Source: Halobaculum marinum (GTDB lineage: Archaea > Halobacteriota > Halobacteria > Halobacteriales > Haloferacaceae). Taken from it: a stretch of 64,000 nucleotides of DNA. The position numbers and the translations under genes were made by a program. Under the pieces are notes generated by a model. The model saw only the letters and a program-made list of their open reading frames with translations. It was not told the origin of the DNA and ran no database searches. Below are positions 17,357 to 27,395 of this stretch, in pieces; the stretch's first letter is position 1; every line of letters starts with the position of its first letter. The stretch spans positions 620,001-684,000 of the forward strand of contig NZ_CP119989.1 of NCBI RefSeq assembly GCF_029338555.1, written 5' to 3'.

Positions 17357-18347
17357 TCCGATGCTCGGGATCGAACTCGCGCCCGAACACCCCGTCGACC
17401 GGATGGTCGAGTTGGGGACGCTCGCCGAGGACGCGGGCTTCGACTCGCTGTTCGTCTCCCACCACTACAACAACCGCGACGCGTTCTCGGTGCTGTCGCA
17501 GTTGGCCGCCGCGACCGACGACGTCCGCCTCGGACCGGGCGTGGTGAACCCGCTCGAGTTCCACCCCGCCACGCTCGCCTCGAAGGTGGCGACGCTCGAC
17601 GAGGCCAGCGGCGGGCGCGCCGTCTTCGGCGTCGGGCCGGGCGATCCCTCCACCCTCCGCAACCTCGGTCTCGGCGACGAGCGCGGCCTACGCCCGGTGC
17701 TGGAGGCGTTCAAGACCGCGCAGAAACTGTGGGCGGGCGAGCGCGTCGACGGCGCGTCCACGTTCGACGCCGCCGACGCGGGGCTGAACTACACGCCGCC
17801 GCAGGGCGCCGACATCCCCGTCTACGTCGGTGGCGAGGGCCCGCACATGTGCCGGATGGCCGGCAAGCACGCCGACGGCCTGCTGTTCAACGGCTCCCAC
17901 CCCGACGACCTCGCGTGGGCACGCGAGCAAGTCGAGCAGGGGAAGTCGGACCGCCCAGACTCGCGTGGTTCGTTCGACCTCGCGGCGTACGCCGCCGTCA
18001 GCGTCGCCAGCGACGCCGAGGCGGCGCGTGAGGCCGCCCGACCGCCCGTGGCGTTCATCGCCGCCGGCGCCGCGCCGCCCGTGCTGAAGCGCCACGGGGT
18101 CGACGCGGATCTCGCCGGCGACATCGGCGACCACATCTCCGCCGGCGAATTCTCGGAGGCGTTCGATCTGGTCACGCCGGCGATGGTCGACGCGTTCTGC
18201 ATGGCCGGTGACGTGGACGCCGTCGCCGAGCGGATGGCCGCGGTGCTGGCGCACGCCGACTCGCTGGTCGTGGGGTCGCCGCTCGGTCCGGATCTGGACG
18301 CGGCGGTCGAGTTGGCGGCCGAGGCGGCCGCTCGGGCGACGGAGTAG
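17349..18347 (+). CDS. mer: F420-dependent methylene-tetrahydromethanopterin reductase (Mer)-like, LLM family
   Basis: 332 residues, TIM-barrel luciferase-like F420-dependent enzyme: MLGIELAPEHPVDRMVELG, SLFVSHHYNNRDAFSVL, LGPGVVNPLEFHPATLASK and FGVGPGDPSTLRNLG agree with Mer. In haloarchaea, which lack methanogenesis, it is thought to reduce methylene-tetrahydrofolate or pterin in one-carbon metabolism with reduced F420. Position directly behind cofE supports F420 use. Confidence 0.88.
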   Translation: MDSPMLGIELAPEHPVDRMVELGTLAEDAGFDSLFVSHHYNNRDAFSVLSQLAAATDDVRLGPGVVNPLEFHPATLASKVATLDEASGGRAVFGVGPGDPSTLRNLGLGDERGLRPVLEAFKTAQKLWAGERVDGASTFDAADAGLNYTPPQGADIPVYVGGEGPHMCRMAGKHADGLLFNGSHPDDLAWAREQVEQGKSDRPDSRGSFDLAAYAAVSVASDAEAAREAARPPVAFIAAGAAPPVLKRHGVDADLAGDIGDHISAGEFSEAFDLVTPAMVDAFCMAGDVDAVAERMAAVLAHADSLVVGSPLGPDLDAAVELAAEAAARATE

Positions 18348-18392
18348 CCGGAGAAGACGGTCGACAGTCGGTTCGCGTCCGCGAGTCGTCGG

Positions 18393-18638
18393 TCAGCGCT
18401 CGCCGCGCGCCTGCCGGTAGCGGCTCTGCGTCGCGAGGTCGCCGATGCCGAACTCGTAGCCGAGCGCGCCGAGCGCGAGGTAGCCGAGGACTGCCGACGC
18501 GCCCGTGACGAACAGCGCGCCGAACAGGAACGAGACGAACGCGAGCGGGTCGCGCAGCGCCACCTCCGTCACGAAGATGACGACCAGGTCGATGACGCTC
18601 GTGACCAACTCGATCACGAAGTCGGTGACAGTTACCAT
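18393..18638 (-). CDS. Small membrane protein, 81 residues
   Basis: Starts at the ATG at 18638 (MVTVTDFVIELVTSVIDLVV). The first 30 residues are an amphipathic/hydrophobic segment. A second helix is at about 38-58 (FVSFLFGALFVTGASAVLGY), and the tail is polar (LATQSRYRQARGER). Family unknown. The longer frame upstream lies in the spacer to the divergent zinc-ribbon gene and was not used. Confidence 0.6.
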   Translation of the reverse strand: MVTVTDFVIELVTSVIDLVVIFVTEVALRDPLAFVSFLFGALFVTGASAVLGYLALGALGYEFGIGDLATQSRYRQARGER

Positions 18639-18735
18639 GCCTCGGCCTCGGATCCGCGGGGACTTGAGCGTTGATGTGTCGGCGTGGGGTGCGGGCGGCC
18701 GTTCGACGGGGCCGCCGTCTCGGAGGGCGGGAGTT

Positions 18736-19029
18736 ATGTCCGCGGCGGCGCCACACCCGAGCGTGCCCGAGGACCGTTCGCTCGACGAATTCGCGGCCGC
18801 CGCCGACGCGGACGCCACCGAGACGGGGACCGACGGTGAGGAGACCGCCGACGCGGAGACCGACGGTGAGGACGGTGACTCCGCGGTCGACCCCGCCACC
18901 GTCGCACCCGCGGAAGCCACGTACGACCACTCGCCCGACGGCGCCGCCTGCGCCGCCTGCGGGGAGACGGTCACCCGGCGCTGGCGCGACGACCCCGGCT
19001 ACGTCTGCGAAGACTGCAAGGAGTGGTGA
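18736..19029 (+). CDS. Small acidic protein with C-terminal zinc ribbon
   Basis: 97 residues from the ATG at 18736. A short motif VPEDRSLDEFA is followed by a low-complexity acidic linker (Asp/Glu/Thr-rich, about residues 22-55) and a single zinc ribbon, CAACGETVTRRWRDD...CEDCKEW. It looks like the haloarchaeal family I recall as DUF7573. It may bind nucleic acid or protein; no function is known. Divergent from the 81-residue membrane protein. Confidence 0.65.
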   Translation: MSAAAPHPSVPEDRSLDEFAAAADADATETGTDGEETADAETDGEDGDSAVDPATVAPAEATYDHSPDGAACAACGETVTRRWRDDPGYVCEDCKEW

Positions 19030-19048
19030 GGCGCGGGCGGCGGCGACC

Positions 19049-19110
19049 GCCGTCCCGTCCCGTCTGGTCTCGTCCCGGTCTCGTCCCGTCCCGCTTCGTC
19101 CTGTCGCGAT
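19049..19110. repeat. Degenerate GTCCC/GTCTC short repeats between convergent genes
   Basis: About ten near-copies of CGTCCC or GTCTC run through this stretch (CGTCCCGTCCCGTCTGGTCT and on). The minus strand is therefore purine-rich, with repeated GGGAC blocks just beyond the mutL stop. It is low complexity and non-coding. Confidence 0.5.
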
Positions 19111-19118
19111 CCCCGCCG

Positions 19119-20786
19119 TCAGTGCCGCTCGAACCCGTCCGCCAGGGTCGATGCCTCCAGCGACAGCACCGTCGGACGACCGTGCGGGCAGGCGTACGGT
19201 CGCTCGCACTCGCCGAGTCGCTCGACCAGTCGCGTCGCCGTCTCGCGGTCGAGCGCATCGCCCGCCTTCAGCGACGGGTGACACGCCAGGTCCGCGAGTA
19301 GGTCGTCGCGGAGGGCGTCGGCGCCGCCCCGCCCCGACGACTCGCGCAGGTCGGTCGCGACGCCGCGCAGGGCCTCCGCGTCGGCGACGCGCCCGAGCGG
19401 CGCCGGCACCTGCGTGACGCGGTAGGTCGTCCCGCCGAACGGGTCGACGGCGAAGCCGAGTCGCGCCAGTTCCTCGCGGTGCTCCTCGACCGCGGCGGCC
19501 GTCGGCGGGTCCAGCGTCACGGTCTCCGCGGGGTCGAGTGCGGCGGCGGGTACGGCCTCGTCGGCCAGCGCCGCCCGGAGTCGCTCGAAGTTCACCCGCT
19601 CGTGGGCGGCGTGCTGGTCGACGACGAGCAGGTCGTCGCCCGCCTCACAGAGCACGTACAGGTCGCGGAACACGCCGAGCACCGTCGCGTCGGCGAAGTC
19701 GGACTCGCTCGCCTCGACGGGCGCCAGCGAGGAGTCGAGGTCCATCGCCACCTCCCCCGCGCGCCGGAGGTCGGCGGTCGTCAGCGCCTCCCGCACGCCC
19801 GCCTCGACGGCGTCGCCGACGGTGTCGCCGCCGCGGATGGCCACGCGGGCTTTCGCCGGGTGGACGTTCGGGTCCACCGCCCACGCGGGCACGTCGAGGC
19901 GGAGGACGGCGACCGGGTCGCGCCCGCTCGGGAGGAGGCTCCCGTAGCCGCGCGCGACCGCCCTCCGGAGGTCGTCGTCGCGGACGGGTCTGCCGTTCAC
20001 GGCGACGTGGACGTGGTCGCGGGTCGCCCGCGTCGTCGAGGGGTAACAGAGCCGTCCCTCGACGGTCAGGGCTGCTTCGCGACCGGCGAGGTCGACGCCG
20101 GCGCGGTGGGTGACCGCCGTCGACTCCCCGCCCGTCTCGCGCCCGTACAACGCGACGAGCGCGTCCCGCGTGCCGGTTCCCGGAGTGGACGTCGTCTCTC
20201 GGCCGTCGTGGGTCAGCGAGAACGCCACCTCGGGTCGGGCGAGCGCGTACGCCGTCACGAGTTCGGAGACGCGGCCGAACTCCCGCGCGGGCGACGCGAG
20301 CGACTCCCGCCGGGCGGGGCGGTCGCCGAACAGGTCCGTCACGACGACGGTCGTGCCGCGGGCGCGCCCGGCGTCGTCGACGATTTTCTCGCCGTCCGCG
20401 ACCGTCACGCGCGTTCCGACGGCGCCCCCGTCGTTCGTCACGAGTTCGAGGCGACCGGCGTCGGCGATGGCCGCCAGCGCCTCGCCGCGGAAGCCGAGCG
20501 TCGTCGCCCCGCGGAGGTCGTCGGCCGCTCGGATCTTGCTCGTGGTGTGCGGGTCGACCGCGCTGACGGCGTCCGCTCGGCTCATCCCGTGCCCGTCGTC
20601 GGCGACGCGGATCCGGTCGGTGCCGTCGCCGTCGACGGTCACGTCGACCCGCTCGGCGCCCGCGTCGAGCGCGTTCTCCACGAGTTCGGCGACCGCGCGC
20701 GCCGGGCGGGTGACGACCTCGCCGGCGGCGATGCGCTCGACGGTGGCCTCGTCGAGTTCCCGGACGGTTGGGGAGTCGTCGCTCAC
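19119..20786 (-). CDS. mutL: DNA mismatch repair protein MutL
   Basis: 555 residues. The N-terminal GHKL ATPase is complete: [19 protein letters not shown], the TTSKI block and [12 protein letters not shown]. The C-terminal dimerisation domain holds [12 protein letters not shown] (about residue 389), matching the endonuclease motif DQHA(X)2E(X)4E, plus ACHPSLKAG and CPHGRPT. This MutL should therefore nick DNA itself, as expected in an organism without MutH. It overlaps mutS by 4 nt and is downstream of it in the same transcript. Confidence 0.95.
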   Translation of the reverse strand: MSDDSPTVRELDEATVERIAAGEVVTRPARAVAELVENALDAGAERVDVTVDGDGTDRIRVADDGHGMSRADAVSAVDPHTTSKIRAADDLRGATTLGFRGEALAAIADAGRLELVTNDGGAVGTRVTVADGEKIVDDAGRARGTTVVVTDLFGDRPARRESLASPAREFGRVSELVTAYALARPEVAFSLTHDGRETTSTPGTGTRDALVALYGRETGGESTAVTHRAGVDLAGREAALTVEGRLCYPSTTRATRDHVHVAVNGRPVRDDDLRRAVARGYGSLLPSGRDPVAVLRLDVPAWAVDPNVHPAKARVAIRGGDTVGDAVEAGVREALTTADLRRAGEVAMDLDSSLAPVEASESDFADATVLGVFRDLYVLCEAGDDLLVVDQHAAHERVNFERLRAALADEAVPAAALDPAETVTLDPPTAAAVEEHREELARLGFAVDPFGGTTYRVTQVPAPLGRVADAEALRGVATDLRESSGRGGADALRDDLLADLACHPSLKAGDALDRETATRLVERLGECERPYACPHGRPTVLSLEASTLADGFERH

Positions 20787-23455
20787 CGTCGCTCCTCCTC
20801 GGGCACCTCACCCGCGGCCTCCGCTGCCCGCCGCTGGAGGTCGTGGAGCGTGTTCAACGCCTCAAGCGGCGTCGTCTCCGCGAGGTGGAGGTCCCGGAGG
20901 TCGGCGAGGAGGTCGGCGACGCCACCCTCGCCGGCGTCGGGCGTCGGCGGCGTCGCGTCCGCGGCGTGCCCGTTCGTCGTCAGGTCGTCGAGCGTGCGCT
21001 GTGCGTCGTCGGCCACGAGGGAGTCTCCGCCGTCGTCTCCCGTGTCGCCGTCGCGGTCGGCGGCGACGAGGTCGTGTGCCCGGGCGACGACCGACTCCGG
21101 GACGCCCGCCAACTCGGCCACTTCGACGCCGTACGAGGAGGAGGCGGCGCCCTCGCGGATCCGGTGGAGGAACGTCACCGCGCCGTCGCGTTCGGTCGCC
21201 GCGAAGTGGCGGTTGACGACGTGCTCGTACTCGTCGGCCAGATCCGTGAGGCCGTGGTAGTGGGTGGCGAACAGGGTCGTCGCGCCCGACTCGTCGTGAA
21301 GAAATTCGACGGCCGCGCGGGCGATGGCGCGCCCGTCGGTCGTCGCCGTGCCCCGGCCCACCTCGTCGAGTAGGACCAGCGAGTCGGGCGTCGCGTCGTG
21401 GAGCACGTCGGTCAACTCGCGCATCTCGCGCATGAACGTCGACTCGCCGCCGGCGATGTCGTCGCTGGCGCCGACGCGGGTGAACACCCGGTCGACCACC
21501 GGCAGGCGCGCGGCGTCGGCGGGGACGAACGACCCCGCCTGCGCGAGCACGACGCAGAGGGCGACCTGCCGCATGTACGTCGACTTCCCGCTCATGTTCG
21601 GGCCGGTGATCAGCGCGACGGTGCCCCGCGGCAGGGCGGCGTCGTTCGGAACGAACTCCGCGGCGGTCTCCTCGACGACCGGGTGGCGCGAGCGCTCCAG
21701 GTGGACGCCGTCGGCGCCCATCTCGGGGCGGGTGTAGTCGCGCTCGACGGCGACGGTCGCGAGTGCGGCGAGCGCGTCGACGCGGGCGACGGCGTCCGCC
21801 AGCGCGCCGATCCGGTCGCACTCGGCGGCGACCTCGTCTCTGAGGCCGACGAACAACTCGTACTCCAGGGCGTCGGCGCGCTCTTCGGCGCCGAGAATCT
21901 CGTCCTCGCGGCGCTTCAGTTCGGGTGTGTAGAACCGCTCGCTGTTCTTCAGCGTCTGCCGACGCGTGTAGTCGTCTGGCACCTTCTCCAACTGGCCGTT
22001 CGTCACCTCGATGTAGTAGCCGTGGACCTGGTTGTAGCCGACTTCGAGGTTGTCGATGCCGGTGCGGTCGCGTTCGCTCGCCTCCAGATTCGCGACCCAC
22101 TCGCGCCCCTCACGAGCGGTGGTCCTGATCTCGTCCAACTCCGCGTCGTAGCCCGCGCGGATCACGCCGCCCTCGGTGAGTTCCTGCGGCGGGTCCGCGA
22201 CGACCGCCTCGTCGATCAACTCGCGGAGGTCGTCGAGGGGGTCCAGCGCCGCGCGCACCTCGGCGAGCGCGTCGACGCCGTCGAGCGCCTCGCGGACCGC
22301 GGGCACCGCCGCGAGCGTGTCGTGGAGCGAGCGGAGGTCACGAGCGGTCGCCCGCCCCCGTGAGATCCGACCGACGAGTCGTTCGAGGTCGTACGCCGCC
22401 GACAGCGCGTCGCGAACGTCCTCGCGGACGAGCGTTCGCTCGGCGAATGCGGCGACGGCGTCGTGGCGGGCATCGATCCGCTCGCGGTCGACGAGCGGGC
22501 GGCGGAGCCACGCGCGCAGGCGCCGGCGGCCCAGCGCCGAGCGCGTCTCGTCGAGCGTGTCGAACAGCGTCCGCCCGGAGTCGGCGTGGTTCTCGAACAG
22601 TTCCAGTCCGCGGAGGGCGGTCGCGTCGAGTCGCAGCGAGCGCCGGGGGTCGTACCGGCGGACGCGCCGGACGTACTCCAGCGTGCCGTCGTCGCCCTGC
22701 GTGTACTCGGCGTACCGGAGGAGTGCGCCCGCGGCGACGCGCTCGGCGGGGGCGAACCGGTCGGCGGCGGCGTAGCGGGCGAGCACCTCGCGGGCGGCGT
22801 CGGGGGCGAACGCGTCCGGGTCGCGCTCGGTGACCATGCAGTCGGCGCCGTCCACGACGCCGTCGGGCACGGCGGGGCCGACGAGCAGTTCGGCGGGCGC
22901 GACCCGCGCGAGTTCCTCGTCGACGGCGGCGGCGTCGCCCGCCGTGACGGCGCACTCGCCCGTGGACACGTCGACGTAGGCGACGCCGTAATCGTCCGTG
23001 TCGTCGGTCTCGGTTCCCTCGGCCTCGCGGGCGACGCACGCGACGTAGGTGTTCGTCCCCTCGTCGAGCAGTTCCTCCTCGACGACGGTGCCGGGGGTCA
23101 GCACCTGCGTGACCGCGCGGTCGACGAGGCCGGAGGCCTGCTCGGCGTCCTCGACTTGGTCGGCGACGGCGACGCGGTAGTCGGCGTCGAGCAGTCGCCG
23201 GAGGTACTTCGGCGCGTTGTCGACGGGGACGCCGCAGGCGGTGTAGGTGCCCGTGGAGTCCTCGCGCTCGATGCGGGTGAGTTCGCAGACGCGCGCCACC
23301 TCGTCGGCGGCCTCGCAGAACGCCTTGTAGAAGTCGCCGACGCGGAACAAGACGACGCAGTCGTCGTACTCCTCGGCCACGTCGACGTACTGGGCGAGCA
23401 TCGGCGTCAACTCCTCGCGGCGCTCGCGCATCGTCGCCGGCGCTCCCGTGACCAT
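20783..23455 (-). CDS. mutS: DNA mismatch recognition protein MutS
   Basis: 890 residues from the ATG at 23455 ([20 protein letters not shown]). The longer frame to 23842 reads through repeat-like intergenic DNA. The mismatch-binding domain carries the Phe-x-Glu-equivalent region in [15 protein letters not shown]-like form ([17 protein letters not shown]; the usual FYE is FYK here). The ATPase has [30 protein letters not shown] and [11 protein letters not shown]. The Phe/Glu lesion-probing motif proper should be checked, since a Lys follows FY. MutS scans for mismatches and recruits MutL; the two genes are coupled. Confidence 0.94.
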   Translation of the reverse strand: MVTGAPATMRERREELTPMLAQYVDVAEEYDDCVVLFRVGDFYKAFCEAADEVARVCELTRIEREDSTGTYTACGVPVDNAPKYLRRLLDADYRVAVADQVEDAEQASGLVDRAVTQVLTPGTVVEEELLDEGTNTYVACVAREAEGTETDDTDDYGVAYVDVSTGECAVTAGDAAAVDEELARVAPAELLVGPAVPDGVVDGADCMVTERDPDAFAPDAAREVLARYAAADRFAPAERVAAGALLRYAEYTQGDDGTLEYVRRVRRYDPRRSLRLDATALRGLELFENHADSGRTLFDTLDETRSALGRRRLRAWLRRPLVDRERIDARHDAVAAFAERTLVREDVRDALSAAYDLERLVGRISRGRATARDLRSLHDTLAAVPAVREALDGVDALAEVRAALDPLDDLRELIDEAVVADPPQELTEGGVIRAGYDAELDEIRTTAREGREWVANLEASERDRTGIDNLEVGYNQVHGYYIEVTNGQLEKVPDDYTRRQTLKNSERFYTPELKRREDEILGAEERADALEYELFVGLRDEVAAECDRIGALADAVARVDALAALATVAVERDYTRPEMGADGVHLERSRHPVVEETAAEFVPNDAALPRGTVALITGPNMSGKSTYMRQVALCVVLAQAGSFVPADAARLPVVDRVFTRVGASDDIAGGESTFMREMRELTDVLHDATPDSLVLLDEVGRGTATTDGRAIARAAVEFLHDESGATTLFATHYHGLTDLADEYEHVVNRHFAATERDGAVTFLHRIREGAASSSYGVEVAELAGVPESVVARAHDLVAADRDGDTGDDGGDSLVADDAQRTLDDLTTNGHAADATPPTPDAGEGGVADLLADLRDLHLAETTPLEALNTLHDLQRRAAEAAGEVPEEERR

Positions 23456-23858
23456 TGGTTGTTCGTGAGGGGGGCGGGCGAGCGGCGAAAGGGTTTCGCA
23501 CCGATCCGCGTGATCGGTCGGCGACTCGGTGGTGGTCGGTAGCTCGGTGGTGATCGGTGACTCGAATGCTTCCGACGCCGGCTCGGTGACGACCGCGAAA
23601 GCCCCCGCGGCTGTGCGCTCGGGGGCCTCGCCGCGCTCCTCGGTCAGTCGCTCCGCTCCCTCCCTGCGGTGCTCGCGTCGGCCGCCGTCCCGCACAGCCG
23701 CGGCCCCTTTCAGTCCCACCCGCCGCGACCGCACCGCACCCTCCCCAACCGACTCACTCGTCACTCGCTGGGCTCGCTCCTCGTTCGCCCCTCGCGCGCT
23801 CCCGCCGGACACGGCGGTCCGGCGGCACGCGCCACCACACAATCGGTGGCTCGGTCGC
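23456..23858. other. 403-nt non-coding spacer with inverted repeats
   Basis: No credible gene. Three near-repeats of TCGGTGRTSRTCGGT lie at about 23510-23560. A 13-bp perfect inverted repeat, CCGCGGCTGTGCG at 23605-23617 and CGCACAGCCGCGG at 23691-23703, bounds an 73-nt loop. A smaller hairpin GCCCCCG..CGGGGGC is nested at its left end. The rest is C-rich. It separates mutS from the methylase-like gene, both on the minus strand, and may contain the mutS promoter and an upstream terminator. Confidence 0.5.
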
Positions 23859-26090
23859 TCAGATCCCGATCTCGTCGTCGTCGCCGTCGGCCTCCCACAC
23901 CCACTCGTCGCCGGTCAGCCGGGTCGACGAGCGGCGGACGCTCGGGGCGGCGAGGCCCTCGGCGTAGTCGAACCCGTACGTCGGCGGGGCGTATTCCTCG
24001 GGGTCGACGAACGCCTCGTTCTTGCGGAACCGCCGCGCGACCAGCAGGACCGGGGTGCCACCGGCGGCGACGCCGTCGACCTCCCGGAGCGTCTCCAAGC
24101 GGTACCACTGCGGGAGGCGCTCGCGCAGTTTCAGGCCGAACCGCGTGTCGCGGAACCGGCCCGCCACGCGCAGCGCGAGCGTCCCGTTCTCCGCGAGCCA
24201 CTCGCTCGCGCGTTCGACGTACAGCGCGGAGGTGTCGTACGTGTAGTACGCCGTCTCGTAGTCGGCGTACGCCTCGTCCACCGGTCCCGCGGCCACGTCG
24301 CGCCGGAGCGTCGTCGGCGGCGCGCCCACGACGAAGCCGTAGTCGTCGCGGTCGAGCGGTTCGGGCGTCTCGGTTCCCGGCTCTTCACGCATCAGCGGGT
24401 CCGTGCAGTAGACAGGGAGCGTGTCGAGCGTGTAGTCCGGGTCCTCCCACCGCGCTTCCTGGTAGTCACTGAGCAGGCGGAGGAACAGCCGCGTCTCCGT
24501 CACCCGACACGCCAGCGGATCCGGGCTCGCGCCCGTCAGTCGCGCGCGGACGACCGCCAGCCGCTCGGCGTAGTCGACGCCGGCGAGGCGCTCGCGGAGT
24601 CGCTCGCTCGCCGCGAGCAGGTAGCGACCGTCGCCGACCGCCGGGTCCAGCAGGTCCACCGCCTCGTCGGCGGTGGCCACCTCGTCTGCCGCATCGCCAC
24701 CGCCGATCGGTTCGTCGCTCCGGTAGCCGGCGGCGTCGAGCAGCGCGGGGACGAGCGGGTCCGGGTCGCCCGGGTCCGTGTCGATCCGCGGCAGGTCCGC
24801 GACCGACAGGAGGCGGTCGTACGCGGCGACCGCTCGCTCGGGGTCGCCGTCGAACGTGAAGTGGTCGAGGTACCAGACGGTCCGCGAGAGCGCCTCCGCC
24901 ACGTCGTCGTCGTCGAGCGCCCACCCGGCCAGATCCGGGGCGCGTCGGTCGTACACCGCCGCCGACCGCTCGCGGGCGATGGCGAACAGGTCGCCGACGT
25001 CGCGCTCGACGCCGGCGGCTTCGGCGAACGTCTCGAACCGCTCGACGGCCTCGCCGGTCAGCGTGTCGTCGAGGAAGTCCATCCCCTCGAACACCTGGAC
25101 GAGCAGCGCCTCCTCGACCAACTGGAAGGCGACGACGCGGGCGAACGCCCGGCGGTTCTCCGAGGGCGTGAACCCCGTGCGCCCGGCGCCGCGGACCCAC
25201 GTGCCGTACGCCGCCCGGAGGGCGCGGGCGTCGGCGTACTCGGCCTCGTGGGCCAGCAGGCGGCGGCGAGCGGGCCCCGCGGCGGTGTCGTCGCCGTCGC
25301 CGTTGGCGGCGTCGCTGGCGGCGTCACGGAGGGCCGCGGCGCGGTCGTCGAACGCCGCCACCTCGTCGGCGAGTCGCGCCTGCGCGTCCGCGATGGCGGG
25401 CGCGAGCACGTCGGCGAGGCAGTCGCGCAGGGTGCCGACGAGCGTCTCCAGTTCGTCGTCGTCGTCATCGTCGTCTGCGTCGACGTCGACGTCCACCGTG
25501 CGCTCGGCCGGGGCGTCGAACTCCTCGTCGCGCTCGACGGGCGTCAGTTCCGCAGGGCGCAGCGTCGCGAGTTTCGCGACCGCGATCTGCGGCCCCGGGC
25601 GGAGGGTCTGCGAGAGTTTCCCGCGACGGCCGGCTTCGATCACGTCGCCCAGCGGGATGTCGGTGTGGGGCGACGCCCGCACCCCCGCGACGGTCCGGAC
25701 TTCGGCGGCCTCGGCGGCCTCCTCGTCGTCGAGGACCTCGAACACGAGCAAGCGGTCGACCCCACCGGCGGCGACGTAGCGGACGGATGGCTCGGTACTG
25801 GCAGCCTCGAACGCCGCGACGACTGCCGCGCCGACCTCGTCGGCGTCGCCGGCCGCGGCGAACGTCACGGCGACGGCGCCGTCGTCGTCGCGGAAGCGGG
25901 CGACTCGCCCGTCGCGCTCGTAGCCGTCGGTGCCGTAGCCGAGCACCTCGCCGAACAGCGTCGCGCTCAACACCGCCGCGACGTCCGCCGCGTCGGCGTC
26001 GGCGTCGAGCGCCGCCTCCGCGCCGTCTGCCGCCCTGACGGCGCGTTCGACGAAGCCTCCTCCGTACGCACTGTGTGATCCCTCAGACAT
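23859..26090 (-). CDS. Eco57I/COG1002-like DNA methylase homologue with altered catalytic motif
   Basis: 743 residues. The N-terminal 200 residues are alpha/beta ([20 protein letters not shown]..). The middle is helical. An SAM-binding motif [14 protein letters not shown] lies at about residue 478. Where N6-adenine methylases have NPPY, this protein has VVGAPPTTL at about 587, so the catalytic Asn and Tyr are both missing. The C-terminal part ([20 protein letters not shown], then [10 protein letters not shown]) matches the Eco57I methylase core. It is probably a methylase fold that lost adenine methylation, or has another role. It lies upstream of mutS-mutL on the same strand, 403 nt away. 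Confidence 0.7.
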   Translation of the reverse strand: MSEGSHSAYGGGFVERAVRAADGAEAALDADADAADVAAVLSATLFGEVLGYGTDGYERDGRVARFRDDDGAVAVTFAAAGDADEVGAAVVAAFEAASTEPSVRYVAAGGVDRLLVFEVLDDEEAAEAAEVRTVAGVRASPHTDIPLGDVIEAGRRGKLSQTLRPGPQIAVAKLATLRPAELTPVERDEEFDAPAERTVDVDVDADDDDDDDELETLVGTLRDCLADVLAPAIADAQARLADEVAAFDDRAAALRDAASDAANGDGDDTAAGPARRRLLAHEAEYADARALRAAYGTWVRGAGRTGFTPSENRRAFARVVAFQLVEEALLVQVFEGMDFLDDTLTGEAVERFETFAEAAGVERDVGDLFAIARERSAAVYDRRAPDLAGWALDDDDVAEALSRTVWYLDHFTFDGDPERAVAAYDRLLSVADLPRIDTDPGDPDPLVPALLDAAGYRSDEPIGGGDAADEVATADEAVDLLDPAVGDGRYLLAASERLRERLAGVDYAERLAVVRARLTGASPDPLACRVTETRLFLRLLSDYQEARWEDPDYTLDTLPVYCTDPLMREEPGTETPEPLDRDDYGFVVGAPPTTLRRDVAAGPVDEAYADYETAYYTYDTSALYVERASEWLAENGTLALRVAGRFRDTRFGLKLRERLPQWYRLETLREVDGVAAGGTPVLLVARRFRKNEAFVDPEEYAPPTYGFDYAEGLAAPSVRRSSTRLTGDEWVWEADGDDDEIGI

Positions 26091-26341
26091 CTGTGACTCC
26101 GAATCGAGTTTCCGTCGGGATCGAAGGTACCTAATCCTTTCTCAGTTTCGCTAACGTTTCTCCAGTCAACAGCCTATTTGCACGGCTCGGCCAGGTTCTC
26201 CACCCGAAACCAACGGGTTCGCCCCGTTCGGCTCCCGAGTGCTCACGAGCGGTCCGGATCCGCCGGGATCGGCGCCGCGGATCGGTGTGCGGCACGTCCA
26301 CAGGCGGCAGAGTTAGGTCCGTCGGGTCCGTCACGCGTGAT
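26091..26341. other. Divergent promoter region between methylase-like gene and MoxR operon
   Basis: Part of a 313-nt gap between divergent starts. It holds an AT-rich section (CTAATCCTTTCTCAG, 26131-26145) suitable for the leftward gene, and a small hairpin AACGGG-TTCG-CCCCGTT near 26208-26224. Nothing else is recognisable. Confidence 0.4.
26311..26317 (+). promoter_or_regulatory. TATA-like box for the MoxR operon
   Basis: GAGTTAGGTCC sits 25-31 nt before the ATG at 26342. Transcription would then start at or just before the leader ORF rather than at moxR itself. Confidence 0.35.
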
Positions 26342-26407
26342 ATGATCGACACCCAGACGGCCCGCGACCGGGTGTGTTCTCTCGTCCTCGGGGTGCGCCG
26401 CACGTGA
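26342..26407 (+). CDS. 21-codon leader ORF coupled to moxR
   Basis: ATG at 26342 opens MIDTQTARDRVCSLVLGVRRT and the stop TGA (26405-26407) overlaps the GTG start of moxR (26404-26406) in the arrangement GTGA. A TATA-like box lies about 28 nt before it, so the peptide would be read from the 5' end of the transcript and ribosomes could reinitiate at moxR. Whether the peptide itself matters or only the coupling cannot be told; chance is possible. Confidence 0.4.
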   Translation: MIDTQTARDRVCSLVLGVRRT

Positions 26408-27393
26408 GCGACGCAGAAGCCGAGGCCGACCTCGACCGGGACGCCGAGGGCGAGTTCCACGACCACGCCCCCCTCCCCGTTTCAGAGGCCGCCGATCTGG
26501 TCGGGCGCGTCGCCGACAACGTCGGGGAGGTGATCGTCGGCAACGACGCCGCCGTCGAGCACATCCTCGTCACCGTCCTCGCCCGCGGACACCTCCTCTT
26601 GGAGGACGTACCGGGCGTCGGCAAGACGATGCTGGCGCGCTCGCTCGCGAAGTCCGTCGACTGCGAGTTCAAGCGCGTCCAGTTCACGCCGGACCTGCTC
26701 CCCTCGGACGTGACCGGGATCAACGTGTACAACCAGAAGTCCGGGGAGTTCGAGTTCCGCCCCGGCCCCGTCTTCGCCAACATCGTCCTCGGCGACGAGA
26801 TCAACCGCGCGCCGCCGAAGACGCAGTCGGCGCTACTGGAGGCGATGGAGGAGCGGCAGGTGACCGTCGACGGCGTCACCCGCGAACTGCCGGACCCGTT
26901 CACCGTCATCGCCACCCAGAACGACGTCGAGCCCGGGCGGACGTACGAGTTGCCGCTCGCCGAGATCGACCGCTTCATGAAGAAACTCCGACTCGGCTAC
27001 CCGAGCAAGGCCGACGAGTCGGAGATCCTCGCCCGCACCGCCGGCAACCACCCGATCGAGTCGCTGGAGGCGGCGGCGACGACCGAGGAGTTGCGCCGCG
27101 CCCGCGCCACCGTCGGCGAGGTCGAGGTGTCCGAACCGGTGCGCGACTACGTCACCGAGTTGGCGACGTACACCCGCGAGCACGCCCAACTCGGCGTCAG
27201 TCCCCGCGGCAGCATCGCCCTCGTGCGCGCCTCGCAGGCGCGCGCCGTCCTCGACGGTCGCGACTACGTCGTCCCCGACGACGTGCAGACGGAGGCGCCG
27301 TCGGTGTTCGCCCACCGCGTGCGCCCCCGTACCGGCAGCGAGTCGGGCCTCGACGTGGTCGAGGACGCGCTCTCGACGGTGGCCGTCGAGTAG
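26404..27393 (+). CDS. MoxR-family AAA ATPase
   Basis: 329 residues from the GTG at 26404. Walker A EDVPGVGKT (about residue 72), Walker B IVLGDEINRAPPKTQSALLEAMEE, and sensor region FTVIATQND are those of MoxR ATPases (AAA_3). These work as chaperones maturing or inserting metal into partner proteins, often acting with von Willebrand/DUF58 proteins. DUF58 follows after 2 nt. The start was chosen by overlap with the leader ORF; a GTG 30 nt earlier is possible. Confidence 0.92.
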   Translation: MSDAEAEADLDRDAEGEFHDHAPLPVSEAADLVGRVADNVGEVIVGNDAAVEHILVTVLARGHLLLEDVPGVGKTMLARSLAKSVDCEFKRVQFTPDLLPSDVTGINVYNQKSGEFEFRPGPVFANIVLGDEINRAPPKTQSALLEAMEERQVTVDGVTRELPDPFTVIATQNDVEPGRTYELPLAEIDRFMKKLRLGYPSKADESEILARTAGNHPIESLEAAATTEELRRARATVGEVEVSEPVRDYVTELATYTREHAQLGVSPRGSIALVRASQARAVLDGRDYVVPDDVQTEAPSVFAHRVRPRTGSESGLDVVEDALSTVAVE

Positions 27394-27395
27394 CC

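Noticed and set aside
23456-23842. Extended N-terminus of MutS
   Set aside because: It translates repeat-like spacer DNA; MutS homology begins only after the ATG at 23455.
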